This document shows, one piece after another, positions 15,216-23,997 of a DNA stretch of 64,000 nt. The DNA comes from Ruminococcus sp. Lineage in GTDB: Bacteria > Bacillota > Clostridia > Oscillospirales > Ruminococcaceae. Each line of letters opens with the position of its first letter. The stretch's first letter is position 1. The notes below the pieces were generated by a model. That model was given only the letters and a program-made list of their open reading frames with translations. It searched no databases and was not told the origin of the DNA. The stretch spans positions 170,072 through 234,071 of the forward strand of contig JAJBSV010000009.1 in the NCBI GenBank assembly GCA_020861185.1, given 5' to 3'. The position numbers and the translations under genes were made by a program.

Positions 15216-17147
15216 TCAGAGCTTCGATTTCGTGTAATCGAGAAGACCGCCTGCAAGAATAATCTCCCTGTCACGGGCGGAGAGCTCAATCTTGAGTGTG
15301 ACCGATTCGCCTGTGGTGAGATTCTTAAGTTCTACGGTGTCGCCGGTTGCGACGGCATCGCGAAGATTCGTGAGGCTGAGCTTGTCGCCCTGAGAAATCT
15401 TTTCATAGTCGGATTCCGTCTCGAAAGTAAGGGGCAGGATTCCGGCGTTTATGAGATTAGCCTTGTGGATTCGGGCAAAGGACTGAACGACTACAGCCTT
15501 GATGCCGAGGTAGAGCGGAGCCAGAGCGGCGTGCTCTCTTGAGGAGCCCTGACCATAGTTCGAGCCGCCGACGATGATGCTTGTACCGAGGCTGAGAGCT
15601 CTCGCCGGGAACTCAATGTCGACAACCTCAAAGCAATGCTTCGAGATTTCGGGGATGTTGGACCTGAGCGGCAGAATTTTCGAGCCGGCAGGCATGATGT
15701 GATCTGTAGTGATATTGTCGCCGACTTTAAGCGAGCACTCAGCTTCGATTGAATCGGGAAGCGGCGAAGTCTTCGGGTAGCCCTTGATGTTCGGTCCCCT
15801 CTTGATTTCGACTGCCGGAGCGTCTTCCTTGGAAGCCGGAAGCTCGACCATGTTGTCGTTGATGACGAACTCTTCGGGCATCTTGAATTCGGGCATATCG
15901 CCGAGGGTTCTCGGGTCGGTGAGAACGCCCGTGAGCGCCGAAGCGGCGGCGGTTTCGGGAGAAATGAGATAAACCTGTGCGTCCTTGGTGCCGCTACGAC
16001 CTAAGAAGTTACGGTTGAATGTTCTGAGCGAAACGCCCGCAGAGTTGGGCGACTGACCCATGCCGATGCAGGGACCGCAGGCGGATTCGAGAATTCTCGC
16101 GCCGCAGTCAATCATATCCGAAAGATACTCGCCCTTCGAGAGCATGTTGAGAACCTGCTTCGAGCCGGGAGCGATGGACAAAGAAACGTCCGGGTGAACG
16201 GTCTTGCCCTTTAAGATATAGGCGACCTTCATCATATCGACAAACGAGGAGTTTGTGCAGGAGCCGATGCAGACCTGATTAATCTTCATCCCTGCAAGCT
16301 CGCTGACGGGCTTGACGTTGTCGGGAGAGTGCGGGCAAGCCGCCAGAGGCTCGAGGGTGCTGAGGTCTATCACGAGCTCTTCGTCATAGACTGCGTCGGA
16401 GTCGGCTTTGAGCTCAACCCAATCGGCTTCCCTGCGCTGTGCCTTCATGAATTCATATGTCTTCTCATCCGACGGGAAGATGCTTGTTGTAGCGCCGAGC
16501 TCGGCCCCCATATTCGTAATAGTAGCGCGCTCGGGGACGCTGAGGGTCTTGACGCCCTCGCCGGTGTATTCGATAATCTTGCCGACGCCGCCCTTAACGG
16601 TGAGGCGTCTCAGTACTTCGAGAATTACGTCCTTAGCAGAAACCCAAGGGCTGAGCTTGCCGGTGAGCTCGACTTTTACCATCTTCGGATGGGTGATATA
16701 GAGCGGACCGCCGCCCATTGCGACTGCGACGTCGAGACCTCCCGCACCGATTGCGAGCATTCCCAAGCCACCACATGTGGGGGTATGTGAATCAGATCCG
16801 ATGAGGGTCTTGCCGGGAATGCCGAAGCGTTCGAGGTGAACCTGATGGCAGATGCCGTTGCCCGGACGGGAGAACGAAATTCCACGCTTTTTGGCGACCG
16901 AACCGATAAACAGGTGGTCGTCGGCGTTCTCGAAGCCGGACTGGAGAGTGTTGTGGTCGACATATGCGACGCTCTTCTCCGTTCTGACGGAGGGAATCTC
17001 CATTGCCTCAAGCTCGATATATGCCATCGTGCCGGTGGCATCCTGAGTCAAAGTCTGGTCAATCTTAATTCCGATTTCGGAACCCTTTTTGAACTCACCG
17101 TCAACGAGGTGAGCCTTTAAAATTTTTTCAGCTACGGTATAACCCAT
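15216..17147 (-). CDS. acn: Aconitate hydratase
   Basis: A 643-residue aconitase that isomerises citrate to isocitrate through a 4Fe-4S cluster. Cluster cysteines are in the G-S-C-T-N-S and C-G-P-C-I-G-M-G motifs. The C-terminal swivel domain with [12 protein letters not shown] is complete. It is of the shorter, mitochondrial-like/homoaconitase-related length rather than the 890-residue AcnA type. The start is ATG 17147 behind GGGGGC; the open frame to 17273 crosses the promoter and is rejected. First gene of acn-icd. Confidence 0.93.
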   Translation of the reverse strand: MGYTVAEKILKAHLVDGEFKKGSEIGIKIDQTLTQDATGTMAYIELEAMEIPSVRTEKSVAYVDHNTLQSGFENADDHLFIGSVAKKRGISFSRPGNGICHQVHLERFGIPGKTLIGSDSHTPTCGGLGMLAIGAGGLDVAVAMGGGPLYITHPKMVKVELTGKLSPWVSAKDVILEVLRRLTVKGGVGKIIEYTGEGVKTLSVPERATITNMGAELGATTSIFPSDEKTYEFMKAQRREADWVELKADSDAVYDEELVIDLSTLEPLAACPHSPDNVKPVSELAGMKINQVCIGSCTNSSFVDMMKVAYILKGKTVHPDVSLSIAPGSKQVLNMLSKGEYLSDMIDCGARILESACGPCIGMGQSPNSAGVSLRTFNRNFLGRSGTKDAQVYLISPETAAASALTGVLTDPRTLGDMPEFKMPEEFVINDNMVELPASKEDAPAVEIKRGPNIKGYPKTSPLPDSIEAECSLKVGDNITTDHIMPAGSKILPLRSNIPEISKHCFEVVDIEFPARALSLGTSIIVGGSNYGQGSSREHAALAPLYLGIKAVVVQSFARIHKANLINAGILPLTFETESDYEKISQGDKLSLTNLRDAVATGDTVELKNLTTGESVTLKIELSARDREIILAGGLLDYTKSKL

Positions 17148-17178
17148 GCTATCGCCCCCTTTATTTAGTGTTAGGTTT

Positions 17179-17207
17179 ATTTTAATACAGTAACGAGCCG
17201 ATGTCAA
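17179..17207 (-). promoter_or_regulatory. Promoter of the acn-icd operon
   Basis: Minus strand TTGACA (17207-17202), 17-bp spacer, TAAAAT (17184-17179). Confidence 0.78.
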
Positions 17208-17261
17208 TAGCACTCCCTCATCTTTGGATAATTTGCCGAATCGGACATCAAATATTTGCAA

Positions 17262-17288
17262 AAAAGGCGACATAAAGCCGCCTTTGAT
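17262..17288 (-). terminator. Terminator after the 56-residue gene
   Basis: Minus strand AAAGGCG-type stem, short loop, TCGCCTTTTTT; ends the small operon 18538-17321 before the acn promoter. Confidence 0.7.
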
Positions 17289-17320
17289 TTGAAAAATGAA
17301 TTTTTCGGGGTGGGAATCCG

Positions 17321-17491
17321 TCAGAATTTGCTTGACTCCATAGCTTCTCTCGTCGCTTTTATCTCTGCTTCTATCTCTTCGTCAGACATAAATCCTGACT
17401 CCGTTGCTTGGACACGCATACTGTTAAAAGCAATCTCCGCCTTCGCACGCCTTACCGTCTCTTTTAGCTTCTGGCGACGATTGTTGTTCAT
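17321..17491 (-). CDS. Small charged protein, 56 residues, antitoxin-like in size and style
   Basis: A 56-residue protein with a basic N-terminus (M-N-N-N-R-R-Q-K) and a C-terminal half of alternating Glu/Lys/Ala (S-D-E-E-I-E-A-E-I-K-A-T-R) that should be helical. It starts at ATG 17491, whose ATGA overlaps the stop of the upstream membrane-anchored gene, so translation is coupled. The D-E-E-I-x-A-E-I tail resembles the C-termini of small type II antitoxins, but no toxin family is recognisable beside it, so that reading is only a suggestion. Confidence 0.6.
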   Translation of the reverse strand: MNNNRRQKLKETVRRAKAEIAFNSMRVQATESGFMSDEEIEAEIKATREAMESSKF

Positions 17492-18120
17492 TTTGAAACC
17501 TCCTGATTATTCTGCTCCATTTGGAGCAATAGACATTTTGGATTGGTAATACCTGAATCACATAGCTCTTTGACCATGGCTTGAGAACTCTCGTCATAAT
17601 AATAAATAGTATGCTTACTATGAGTACCACAAGCTCCACGAGGACGATCAAGGAAAGCCACGAAAGCTTCATTGTGTTCTTTGATTGAATAGAGCTTTTC
17701 CCGAACCAGAATATAATCTATCACATTTGCCTTGACTGCTATAAGTCCAGCCTGTGTGTAAACCTTGCCAGGCTCTGTCCCGAGTGTCTTACACTGCAAA
17801 CCCGTTTCGACTTCAATCTTTTCTTCGTCTTTGGAATCAAAAAGCAATTCCGCAAGGCGGAAACTGAAACTTATGTAAACAGCCTCTGGGTCATGACGCT
17901 TCTCTTCTGGTATTATATCTGTATCGTAATATACCTGGCAGAGTCGCCAGAGATTATAGTCACTGAAACCATATTTCTTTTGAATACCTTTAAGAAACTC
18001 AAAATCTCTTGCGGCTTCCGCTTCGGCATCAGCTTTTGTTTGTTTCCAGCCACTTACCACTATATAACTGACAAGAACCGCAAGACCAAATATACAAAGC
18101 GTTATGACAACTCCTGTCAA
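17488..18120 (-). CDS. Uncharacterised protein with one N-terminal membrane helix
   Basis: A 210-residue protein. Residues 4-23 form a single membrane helix (GVVITLCIFGLAVLVSYIVV). A charged Ala/Glu helix (about 28-48) follows, then a soluble domain rich in Glu, Lys and Tyr to the C-terminus. It contains R-G-A-C-G-T-H and several tyrosines around 175 but no known catalytic motif. It starts 19 bp after a broken membrane-protein gene and its stop overlaps the 56-residue gene. Function unknown; the domain is presumably cytoplasmic or exported depending on orientation. Confidence 0.68.
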   Translation of the reverse strand: MTGVVITLCIFGLAVLVSYIVVSGWKQTKADAEAEAARDFEFLKGIQKKYGFSDYNLWRLCQVYYDTDIIPEEKRHDPEAVYISFSFRLAELLFDSKDEEKIEVETGLQCKTLGTEPGKVYTQAGLIAVKANVIDYILVREKLYSIKEHNEAFVAFLDRPRGACGTHSKHTIYYYDESSQAMVKELCDSGITNPKCLLLQMEQNNQEVSK

Positions 18121-18139
18121 ATATAAAACCTCCCCTCGC

Positions 18140-18538
18140 TTATTTCTTAAGCCATGCCCATTTCTGCGGATTCTTTTCTTTACTTAACCAGTTGAAATCA
18201 ATGTCATTGTTAGGAATTGACTTATTGGACAAAACCCTCAGCCCCATCTCTCGATGATATTCGTATGGCTTATGATAACTCGAACAGCACATATATAAAC
18301 ACCAGACGGTTGCACCAATGAAAACAGGGATAGTAAGTAAGAGTCAAATCATATATAATATGAACACATCATTAAGCTCAATAACATAATCAATCGCAAG
18401 CCACAAAGCGAGAACCGAAAACGCATCGAAAAATCCAAGAGCTACTGCTCTCTTGTCCTTGCCGAAAGATTTGATGCCTTCTCTGCAAAGGAATACTATT
18501 AGATAGATGATGAAAAATGTTCCTACGATTATTTCCAA
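18140..18538 (-). pseudogene. Small three-helix membrane protein interrupted by an in-frame TGA
   Basis: Translation from TTG 18538 (GGAGG upstream) gives 64 residues with two membrane helices, then TGA at 18346-18344. The same frame continues without break for 67 more codons, beginning with a third helix (L-L-L-T-I-P-V-F-I-G-A-T-V-W-C) and ending in a soluble tail (N-W-L-S-K-E-K-N-P-Q-K-W-A-W-L-K-K) at TAA 18140. One sense codon in place of TGA would give a coherent 132-residue protein. A nonsense mutation is the simplest reading. It is the first gene of a three-gene unit of unknown function. Confidence 0.6.
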
Positions 18539-18596
18539 ATTGAAAACCTCCTATAAAATCGTACTTTTATTATATAGCGAATGCGGATTAAACTAT

Positions 18597-19502
18597 TTAC
18601 TCATCCACCGCTTCGGGGACTTTTCTTCTTGACTTGAAATATCCCACGGTGCTCGAGACGGTGGAGATGGTGGCGAAGGCGCCGGGGTACTTTTCGAGGA
18701 TGTCCTTGAGGTTCACCATCTGGTCTTTATTTACGACGCAGATGAGGACGCTTCTGTTTTCGTGGGTATAGCCGCCCTTGCCTTCAACGATTGTCGCCGA
18801 ATGTCCGAGCTTGGTGATTATCTCCTCGGAGATTTCCTTCGGGGAATTGGTGATAATCTCGAACTTCACCGCCTCGCGGTTGCCCTTGAGGATTCTGTCG
18901 CTCAGGGTGCTTGAGAAGTAGCTGTAGACGATGCAGAGGAGCACCGGCTCGATTTTGTAATCGTAGACGAAGTAGGAGGATATCGCAACAACGGTGTTCA
19001 ATGCGAACATGACCCATGCAAGGTTATACGCCGGGTGCTTCTTGTGGATGATGACGGCGATGAGGTCGGTTCCTCCGGAACAGCAATTCGACATCATCGC
19101 ATAGCCGAGGATTCCGCCGTTCAGGATTCCCGAAGCAACCGGTCCCAGAATGGTACTTGTGCCGGTGTCGGTCTGATAGATAAATCTTGAAAGGTCGACA
19201 TATGACGACTGCAGAACGATCAGCATTACCGAGAAAGTAGATATGTAGACGAGAGTCCGAACGGCGAACTGCTTGTCGACATAGAAGAATACTACTATTA
19301 TAAGCGGGATGTTGATGAGGAGTGAAAGATATCCTACGTTGATTCCCAGAACGTACTGAATCATGGTTGCTATGCCGTTGACTCCCGACGGTGCGAAGCT
19401 GTTCGGGAAGATGAACAGGACATACACGAGGGCGCATGCGCTCGCCAGCAGGGCTATAAAGACGTAGCTCCAGATTTTTCTCAATACTGTGACGAATGAC
19501 AT
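18597..19502 (-). CDS. YitT-family membrane protein (DUF161/DUF2179)
   Basis: A 301-residue protein. Five to six membrane helices in residues about 10-195 carry the YitT features F-x-P-N-S-F-A-P-S-G-V-N-G-I and S-N-C-C-S-G-G-T-D-L. They are followed by a cytoplasmic DUF2179 domain (about 205-285) ending in the C-V-V-N-K-D-Q segment. The family is widespread in Firmicutes and its transport substrate is not established. It starts 17 bp after the stop of the PlsC-like gene, which suggests co-transcription. Confidence 0.88.
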   Translation of the reverse strand: MSFVTVLRKIWSYVFIALLASACALVYVLFIFPNSFAPSGVNGIATMIQYVLGINVGYLSLLINIPLIIVVFFYVDKQFAVRTLVYISTFSVMLIVLQSSYVDLSRFIYQTDTGTSTILGPVASGILNGGILGYAMMSNCCSGGTDLIAVIIHKKHPAYNLAWVMFALNTVVAISSYFVYDYKIEPVLLCIVYSYFSSTLSDRILKGNREAVKFEIITNSPKEISEEIITKLGHSATIVEGKGGYTHENRSVLICVVNKDQMVNLKDILEKYPGAFATISTVSSTVGYFKSRRKVPEAVDE

Positions 19503-19518
19503 TTTTTATCTGCCTTTC

Positions 19519-20691
19519 TTATTTGCTTGCCGCATCTATAATATTGACGTATTTCACGATTCTTCGCTTGTCCGGCGGGACGAGATAGAAGAGTCTCTTC
19601 TCGTAATAAAGATTGAACCAGCCGTTCGGCGTGTAGGGTGCACCGCCGATGTCACGGGTCTTTTTGTGGAGCTCGACCGGCTCGCCGTAAACCGTGCCGA
19701 CAAGGTCGAAGCTATCCATATCCACCCGCAAATGCGCTTCACCGGCTTCCATATCCATGTGCCCGTGCTTGGTCACGGCGCCGATTTTTATGTCGTCCTC
19801 CATGACAGTGTCCAAAGGAAGGAGTCCCCTCTGGAGGTAGTACCAAGCATTCACGGAGCGGACATACTCGTTGTCGAAGCGATAGTCGTCCGAGAGTGTC
19901 GTTTTGAATCCGCAAGCCTCGCAACGGACTTCGTTGCCCTCGGCTTTGATTCGGAACTCTTCGCCGCACTTGGGACATTTATATAAAATGGAGTCGAGAC
20001 CCTCGGCGGTTTTGCTTGTCTTGTAGTGGCAACCTTTCATCTCCCACTCATCATCGTGGAAGATGGCTTTGTCGATTTCTTCGGAAATCTCATCGACAGA
20101 TAGCTTTGCAATCTCATTTGCTGAGAATAGCTGTGCGGTCTTAACTTTAATGTCACCCTTGCGGTACTTCTTGCCCCACTTCGGGAAGACGAGCGCCGAG
20201 CCGTTGCCGGCTATTGTGTAGACCGGGAGCCCCAGCTTCTTCACAAGCTCGGGAGTGCCCTTTGTCACCTTCTGAGAATGTGCCACGGCGTTGAGCCTTC
20301 CCTCAGGGAAGAGGACGATTATGTTGCCCTCGTTCTTGGCTCTTAAGATTCCCCGGATGGTGCCCGTGTCGGGGCAGAACATCTTCTTTGTGATGGCGTG
20401 CCCGAATCTTCTTATGAACCAGCCTATCACAGGGCTATACATGAAGTGCTCGCTCAGGACAAAGGTCGGTCGGTACGGAAGAAGCGTCAGCCCGACTACT
20501 ATGTGGTCCTTAAGGGAAATGTGCGGCGCTAAGATGAGCGACGGCTCCTTGATGCCATCTAATCCCGTGCGGTCGATGGTGAGGTGCACACCCTTGATTT
20601 TGAAGATAAGAGCGGAAATCCAGAGGTAGATATGATAGATTCCCCACGTCGGCTTGCCGAGCTTCTTCGATTTATTTTTTTCTGATGCCAT
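19519..20691 (-). CDS. PlsC-like 1-acyl-glycerol-3-phosphate acyltransferase with a C-terminal zinc ribbon
   Basis: A 390-residue protein. Residues about 20-215 form an LPLAT/AGPAT domain with H57-x4-D62 (H-I-S-L-K-D) and F-P-E-G at 128-131, the catalytic and glycerophosphate-binding motifs that acylate lysophosphatidate. The rest is unusual: a four-cysteine zinc ribbon (C239-x2-C242 and C257-x2-C260) and a further beta-rich domain of about 120 residues. The extension is not part of standard PlsC (about 240 residues). The catalytic assignment is good; whether the substrate is lysophosphatidate or another lipid is open. Confidence 0.82.
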   Translation of the reverse strand: MASEKNKSKKLGKPTWGIYHIYLWISALIFKIKGVHLTIDRTGLDGIKEPSLILAPHISLKDHIVVGLTLLPYRPTFVLSEHFMYSPVIGWFIRRFGHAITKKMFCPDTGTIRGILRAKNEGNIIVLFPEGRLNAVAHSQKVTKGTPELVKKLGLPVYTIAGNGSALVFPKWGKKYRKGDIKVKTAQLFSANEIAKLSVDEISEEIDKAIFHDDEWEMKGCHYKTSKTAEGLDSILYKCPKCGEEFRIKAEGNEVRCEACGFKTTLSDDYRFDNEYVRSVNAWYYLQRGLLPLDTVMEDDIKIGAVTKHGHMDMEAGEAHLRVDMDSFDLVGTVYGEPVELHKKTRDIGGAPYTPNGWFNLYYEKRLFYLVPPDKRRIVKYVNIIDAASK

Positions 20692-20763
20692 TTTATATTT
20701 TCACCACCAACAGCTGTCTTTCAGCGGAGGACACTTATATATCAAATGTCCTTCCGGTAAACT

Positions 20764-20792
20764 ATTGTAGCATATAATAATCAAAATAGCAA
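20764..20792 (-). promoter_or_regulatory. Promoter of the PlsC-like gene
   Basis: Minus strand TTGCTA (20792-20787), 17-bp spacer, TACAAT (20769-20764). Confidence 0.65.
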
Positions 20793-20837
20793 CAGGATTT
20801 TGCGCGCATTTTGGTAAAATTTAAACTGCATCAAAAC

Positions 20838-20866
20838 TTGACACTTTGACTTTAACATGATATAAT
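20838..20866 (+). promoter_or_regulatory. Promoter of the glutamate synthase-glutamine synthetase operon
   Basis: TTGACA (20838-20843), 17-bp spacer, TATAAT (20861-20866). Transcription should begin near 20873, just before the structured leader. Confidence 0.85.
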
Positions 20867-20876
20867 TTTTTGTAAT

Positions 20877-20938
20877 GAGCAAAGGCGTTCATATAGGGGA
20901 TAGTCTACCCTTTTGAAGGAAACGTCTTTGCTTTTTTT
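20877..20938 (+). promoter_or_regulatory. Structured leader: terminator with an alternative two-hexaloop (ANTAR-type) fold
   Basis: AGCAAAGGCGTT (20878-20889) pairs with AACGTCTTTGCT (20921-20932, one G-U) and is followed by seven T, which is an intrinsic terminator. An alternative fold uses the same 5' arm. GAGC/GUUC closes the hexaloop AAAGGC. Four bases later AGGGG/UACCCU (one bulged A) closes the hexaloop AUAGUC. Both loops have A at position 1 and G at position 4, the signature reported for RNAs bound by ANTAR proteins. The two folds are mutually exclusive. The ANTAR gene is at 27239, in the same operon. The terminator is seen directly; its control by ANTAR is inference. Confidence 0.65.
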
Positions 20939-20961
20939 CTTAAACGAAAGGAAGAGAAGTC

Positions 20962-22053
20962 ATGAAGTTGGAAGGTCAGGTACGCATACCTTCGGGCTGT
21001 GCAATATCCGCCGTAATTTCAAAGGACGGCAGAAAGATGAGCGGAGACGCCATTATCAAGAGCATGGTACCTATGCACGACCGCTCAAACGGTCTGGGAG
21101 GCGGATTCGCCGCATACGGTATTTATCCGGAATATAAGGAGTTCTTCGCCCTGCATATTTTCTACAACGACAATAACGTCAGGATGGAATGCGAGAATTT
21201 ACTCAAGGATGGATTCGAGATTATCAAATCCGAGAGCATCCCGATAAGAAAGACTCCGAAAATCTCGGACGTTCCGCTTATCTGGAGATACTTCGTTGCT
21301 CCGATGTCGTCGGTTCTGTCAAGATTGCATGTCGACGAGAAGGAATATGTTGCGGAAACGGTCATGAAGATTAACTCCCAGATTAACGGCGCATATGTCT
21401 TCTCATCCGGAAAGAATATGGGCGTATTCAAGGCTGTCGGTTACCCTGAGGATGTCGGCTATTTCTACAGACTCGACGAATATGAGGGCTACTGCTGGAC
21501 GGCTCACGGAAGATATCCGACGAACACCCCCGGTTGGTGGGGCGGCGCTCACCCGTTTGCATTCCTTGATTACACAATCGTCCACAACGGCGAGATTTCT
21601 TCATACGACGCTAACCGCCGCTATATAGAAATGTACGGCTACAAGTGCACACTTCAGACCGATACCGAGGTTATCACATATATTGCTGATTATCTTCTTC
21701 GCAAGCAGGGCTTGACCCTCGAGGAGACTGCCTCGGTTATTGCTGCTCCCTTCTGGTCGACTATCGAAAATAAACCGGAAGAAGAGCGTAAGAAGTTCAG
21801 TTACCTCCGAACCGTTTACTCGAGCTTACTGGTCACGGGACCTTTCTCGATAGTTCTCGGTTTTGAAGGTGGACTGATGGCTCTTAACGACAGATTGAAG
21901 CTTCGGTCGATGGTAACCGCAGAGAAGGACGATCTCGTGTTCGTAGCAAGCGAGGAATCGGCGATAAGGGTTATGTGCCCCGATGCGGAGAATGTTTATG
22001 CTCCGTCGGGCGGCGAGCCGATTATCGTCAGAGTTGAGGAGGGAAAATACTGA
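20962..22053 (+). CDS. Glutamate synthase, glutamine amidotransferase (class II) subunit
   Basis: A 363-residue class II glutaminase, the archaeal-type separate N-terminal subunit of GOGAT. It releases ammonia from glutamine for transfer to 2-oxoglutarate. The nucleophile is Cys13 (P-S-G-C-A-I-S), which becomes N-terminal if the first 12 residues are removed. Later motifs are G-R-Y-P-T-N-T-P-G-W-W-G-G-A-H-P-F and V-H-N-G-E-I, typical of Ntn glutaminases. ATG 20962 follows AAGGAAGAG. The stop overlaps the next subunit by one base, as expected for subunits made together. First gene of the operon, downstream of the leader terminator. Confidence 0.9.
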   Translation: MKLEGQVRIPSGCAISAVISKDGRKMSGDAIIKSMVPMHDRSNGLGGGFAAYGIYPEYKEFFALHIFYNDNNVRMECENLLKDGFEIIKSESIPIRKTPKISDVPLIWRYFVAPMSSVLSRLHVDEKEYVAETVMKINSQINGAYVFSSGKNMGVFKAVGYPEDVGYFYRLDEYEGYCWTAHGRYPTNTPGWWGGAHPFAFLDYTIVHNGEISSYDANRRYIEMYGYKCTLQTDTEVITYIADYLLRKQGLTLEETASVIAAPFWSTIENKPEEERKKFSYLRTVYSSLLVTGPFSIVLGFEGGLMALNDRLKLRSMVTAEKDDLVFVASEESAIRVMCPDAENVYAPSGGEPIIVRVEEGKY

Positions 22054-23558
22054 TGGCTATAAATTTTGTAAACCCCGAATTTGAGGTAGTAAGGAATCCC
22101 AACCGCTGTATAGCGTGCAGGGTCTGCGAGCGTCAGTGCTCTAACGGCGTTCACAGCTTCGACCCCGAAACGGGTACAATGATGTCGGACGAGACAAAGT
22201 GCGTCGACTGCCAGAGATGCGTGGCGCTTTGCCCGACAAGAGCTTTAAAAATCGTCAAGAACGAGTGCCAGCTAAGAGAAAACGCCAACTGGCAACAGGA
22301 CACCATCTATGAAATCTACAAGCAGGCGGGAAGCGGAGGAGTTCTTCTTTCTTCGATGGGCAACCCGAAGCCGCTCCCCGTTTACTGGGACAAGATTCTT
22401 ATAAACGCTTCGCAGGTTACGAATCCTCCTATCGACCCGCTTCGTGAGCCGATGGAGACGAAGGTATTCCTCGGCAAGAAGCCGATAATGCCGGAAAGAA
22501 ATCCCGACGGAAGCTTAAAGACCAATTTGGCTCCTCAGCTCGAGCTTTCGATGCCGGTCATGTTCTCGGCGATGAGCTACGGCTCAATCAGCTACAACGC
22601 ACACGAGAGCCTTGCAAGAGCCGCAGAAAACCTCGGCATCTACTACAACACCGGTGAAGGTGGACTTCACGAGGACTTCTATAAATACGGTGCCAACACC
22701 ATTGTCCAGGTTGCATCCGGTCGTTTCGGAGTTCACGAGGATTACCTCAGTGCGGGTGCCGCAATCGAGATTAAGATGGGTCAGGGCGCAAAGCCGGGCA
22801 TCGGCGGACATCTGCCGGGTAAGAAGATTGTCGGCGACGTCTCGAGAACAAGAATGATTCCCGAGGGCTCGGACGCTATCTCCCCCGCCCCGCACCACGA
22901 TATCTACTCTATCGAAGATTTAAGACAGCTCGTATATTCTCTGAAAGAAGCGACACAGTATACAAAGCCGGTTATTGTAAAAGTAGCGGCTGTACATAAC
23001 ATCGCCGCAATCGCAAGCGGTATTGCACGAAGCGGCGCAGACATCATCGCAATCGACGGCTTCAGAGGCGGAACCGGTGCGGCTCCGACAAGAATCAGAG
23101 ACAACGTCGGCATCCCGATTGAGCTTGCACTGGCTTCTGTTGACCAGAGGCTCCGTGATGAGGGCATCAGAAACAACGTATCCCTCGTTGTCGGCGGAAG
23201 TATCCGCTCGGCTTCGGACGTTGTAAAGGCTGTAGCCCTCGGCGCAGACGCCTGCTATGTCGCGACCGCCGCACTTCTGGCTCTCGGATGCCACCTCTGC
23301 AGGACATGTCACACCGGCAACTGCAACTGGGGCATCGCAACCCAGAAGCCGGAGCTCGTCAAGAGACTTAACCCCGACATCGGCTCACAGAGGCTCATCA
23401 ATCTTATGACCGCATGGCAGCATGAGATCAAGGAGCTCATGGGCGGTATGGGTATAAACTCGATTGAGGCTCTGAGAGGAAACAGACTGATGCTCAGAGG
23501 CGTAAACCTCAACGAGAAAGAACTCGAGATACTCGGTATCTCGCATGCGGGAGAGTGA
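22053..23558 (+). CDS. Glutamate synthase, FMN-binding synthase subunit with N-terminal 2x[4Fe-4S] domain
   Basis: A 501-residue central subunit of the split GOGAT. It starts with two ferredoxin-type clusters (Cys19, 22, 25, 29 and Cys50, 53, 56, 60). From about residue 110 it is the FMN TIM-barrel that reductively aminates 2-oxoglutarate: S-A-M-S-Y-G-S-I-S, G-E-G-G-L-H, K-P-G-I-G-G-H-L-P-G and D-G-F-R-G-G-T-G-A-A-P. The C-H-L-C-R-T-C-H-T-G-N-C segment supplies the 3Fe-4S cluster cysteines. Class, order and cluster content match archaeal and clostridial GltB-type proteins. Confidence 0.93.
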   Translation: MAINFVNPEFEVVRNPNRCIACRVCERQCSNGVHSFDPETGTMMSDETKCVDCQRCVALCPTRALKIVKNECQLRENANWQQDTIYEIYKQAGSGGVLLSSMGNPKPLPVYWDKILINASQVTNPPIDPLREPMETKVFLGKKPIMPERNPDGSLKTNLAPQLELSMPVMFSAMSYGSISYNAHESLARAAENLGIYYNTGEGGLHEDFYKYGANTIVQVASGRFGVHEDYLSAGAAIEIKMGQGAKPGIGGHLPGKKIVGDVSRTRMIPEGSDAISPAPHHDIYSIEDLRQLVYSLKEATQYTKPVIVKVAAVHNIAAIASGIARSGADIIAIDGFRGGTGAAPTRIRDNVGIPIELALASVDQRLRDEGIRNNVSLVVGGSIRSASDVVKAVALGADACYVATAALLALGCHLCRTCHTGNCNWGIATQKPELVKRLNPDIGSQRLINLMTAWQHEIKELMGGMGINSIEALRGNRLMLRGVNLNEKELEILGISHAGE

Positions 23559-23563
23559 CGGAT

Positions 23564-23992
23564 ATGAAAAGAGTTTATGTAAACGAAAAATGGTGCCTTG
23601 GGTGTCATCTCTGCGAGTATAACTGCGCTTTTGCAAACTCGGGGCTAAAGGATATGGCAAAGCTCAAGGGCAAGGAAATCTACCCGAGAATCAGGGTTGA
23701 GGGCGACGACAAGATTACTTTTGCAATCTCCTGCCGCCACTGTGAGGACCCCATCTGCATCAAGAGCTGTATTTCGGGAGCACTCTCGAAGACCCCTGAC
23801 GGTATGGTCGAAATCGACAAATCAAGATGCGTCGGATGCCTCACATGCGTCCTCGTTTGCCCCTATGGCGCCGTTATTCAGGACGGCGACGGAGCGGTTC
23901 AGAAGTGCGAGCTCTGCCTCAAGAACTCATCGGGTGCCCCAGCATGCGTTGCCGGTTGCCCGAACAACGCGATTGTTTACGAAGAGAGGTGA
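23564..23992 (+). CDS. 4Fe-4S electron-transfer subunit of the glutamate synthase
   Basis: A 142-residue HycB/DmsB-like polyferredoxin with several four-cysteine motifs: C-L-G-C-H-L-C-E-Y-N-C, C-R-H-C-E-D-P-I-C-I-K-S-C, C-V-G-C-L-T-C-V-L-V-C and C-E-L-C ending C-V-A-G-C-P. It would pass electrons from the FAD subunit that follows to the FMN subunit that precedes it. ATG 23564 was preferred to the overlapping GTG 23555, because GGGAGAG lies 8 bp upstream. Confidence 0.88.
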   Translation: MKRVYVNEKWCLGCHLCEYNCAFANSGLKDMAKLKGKEIYPRIRVEGDDKITFAISCRHCEDPICIKSCISGALSKTPDGMVEIDKSRCVGCLTCVLVCPYGAVIQDGDGAVQKCELCLKNSSGAPACVAGCPNNAIVYEER

Positions 23993-23997
23993 GCGAA

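Noticed and set aside
18344..18346. Selenocysteine codon
   Set aside because: The residue would lie at the start of a membrane helix in an unknown protein with no redox context, and no SECIS-like hairpin is obvious right after it.
20877..20938. Glutamine riboswitch (glnA class) upstream of glutamate synthase
   Set aside because: CGTTCA and GAAGGAA-ACG look similar at the ends, but the conserved GGAAGUA core and second stem are missing. The two A1/G4 hexaloops plus the ANTAR gene fit better.
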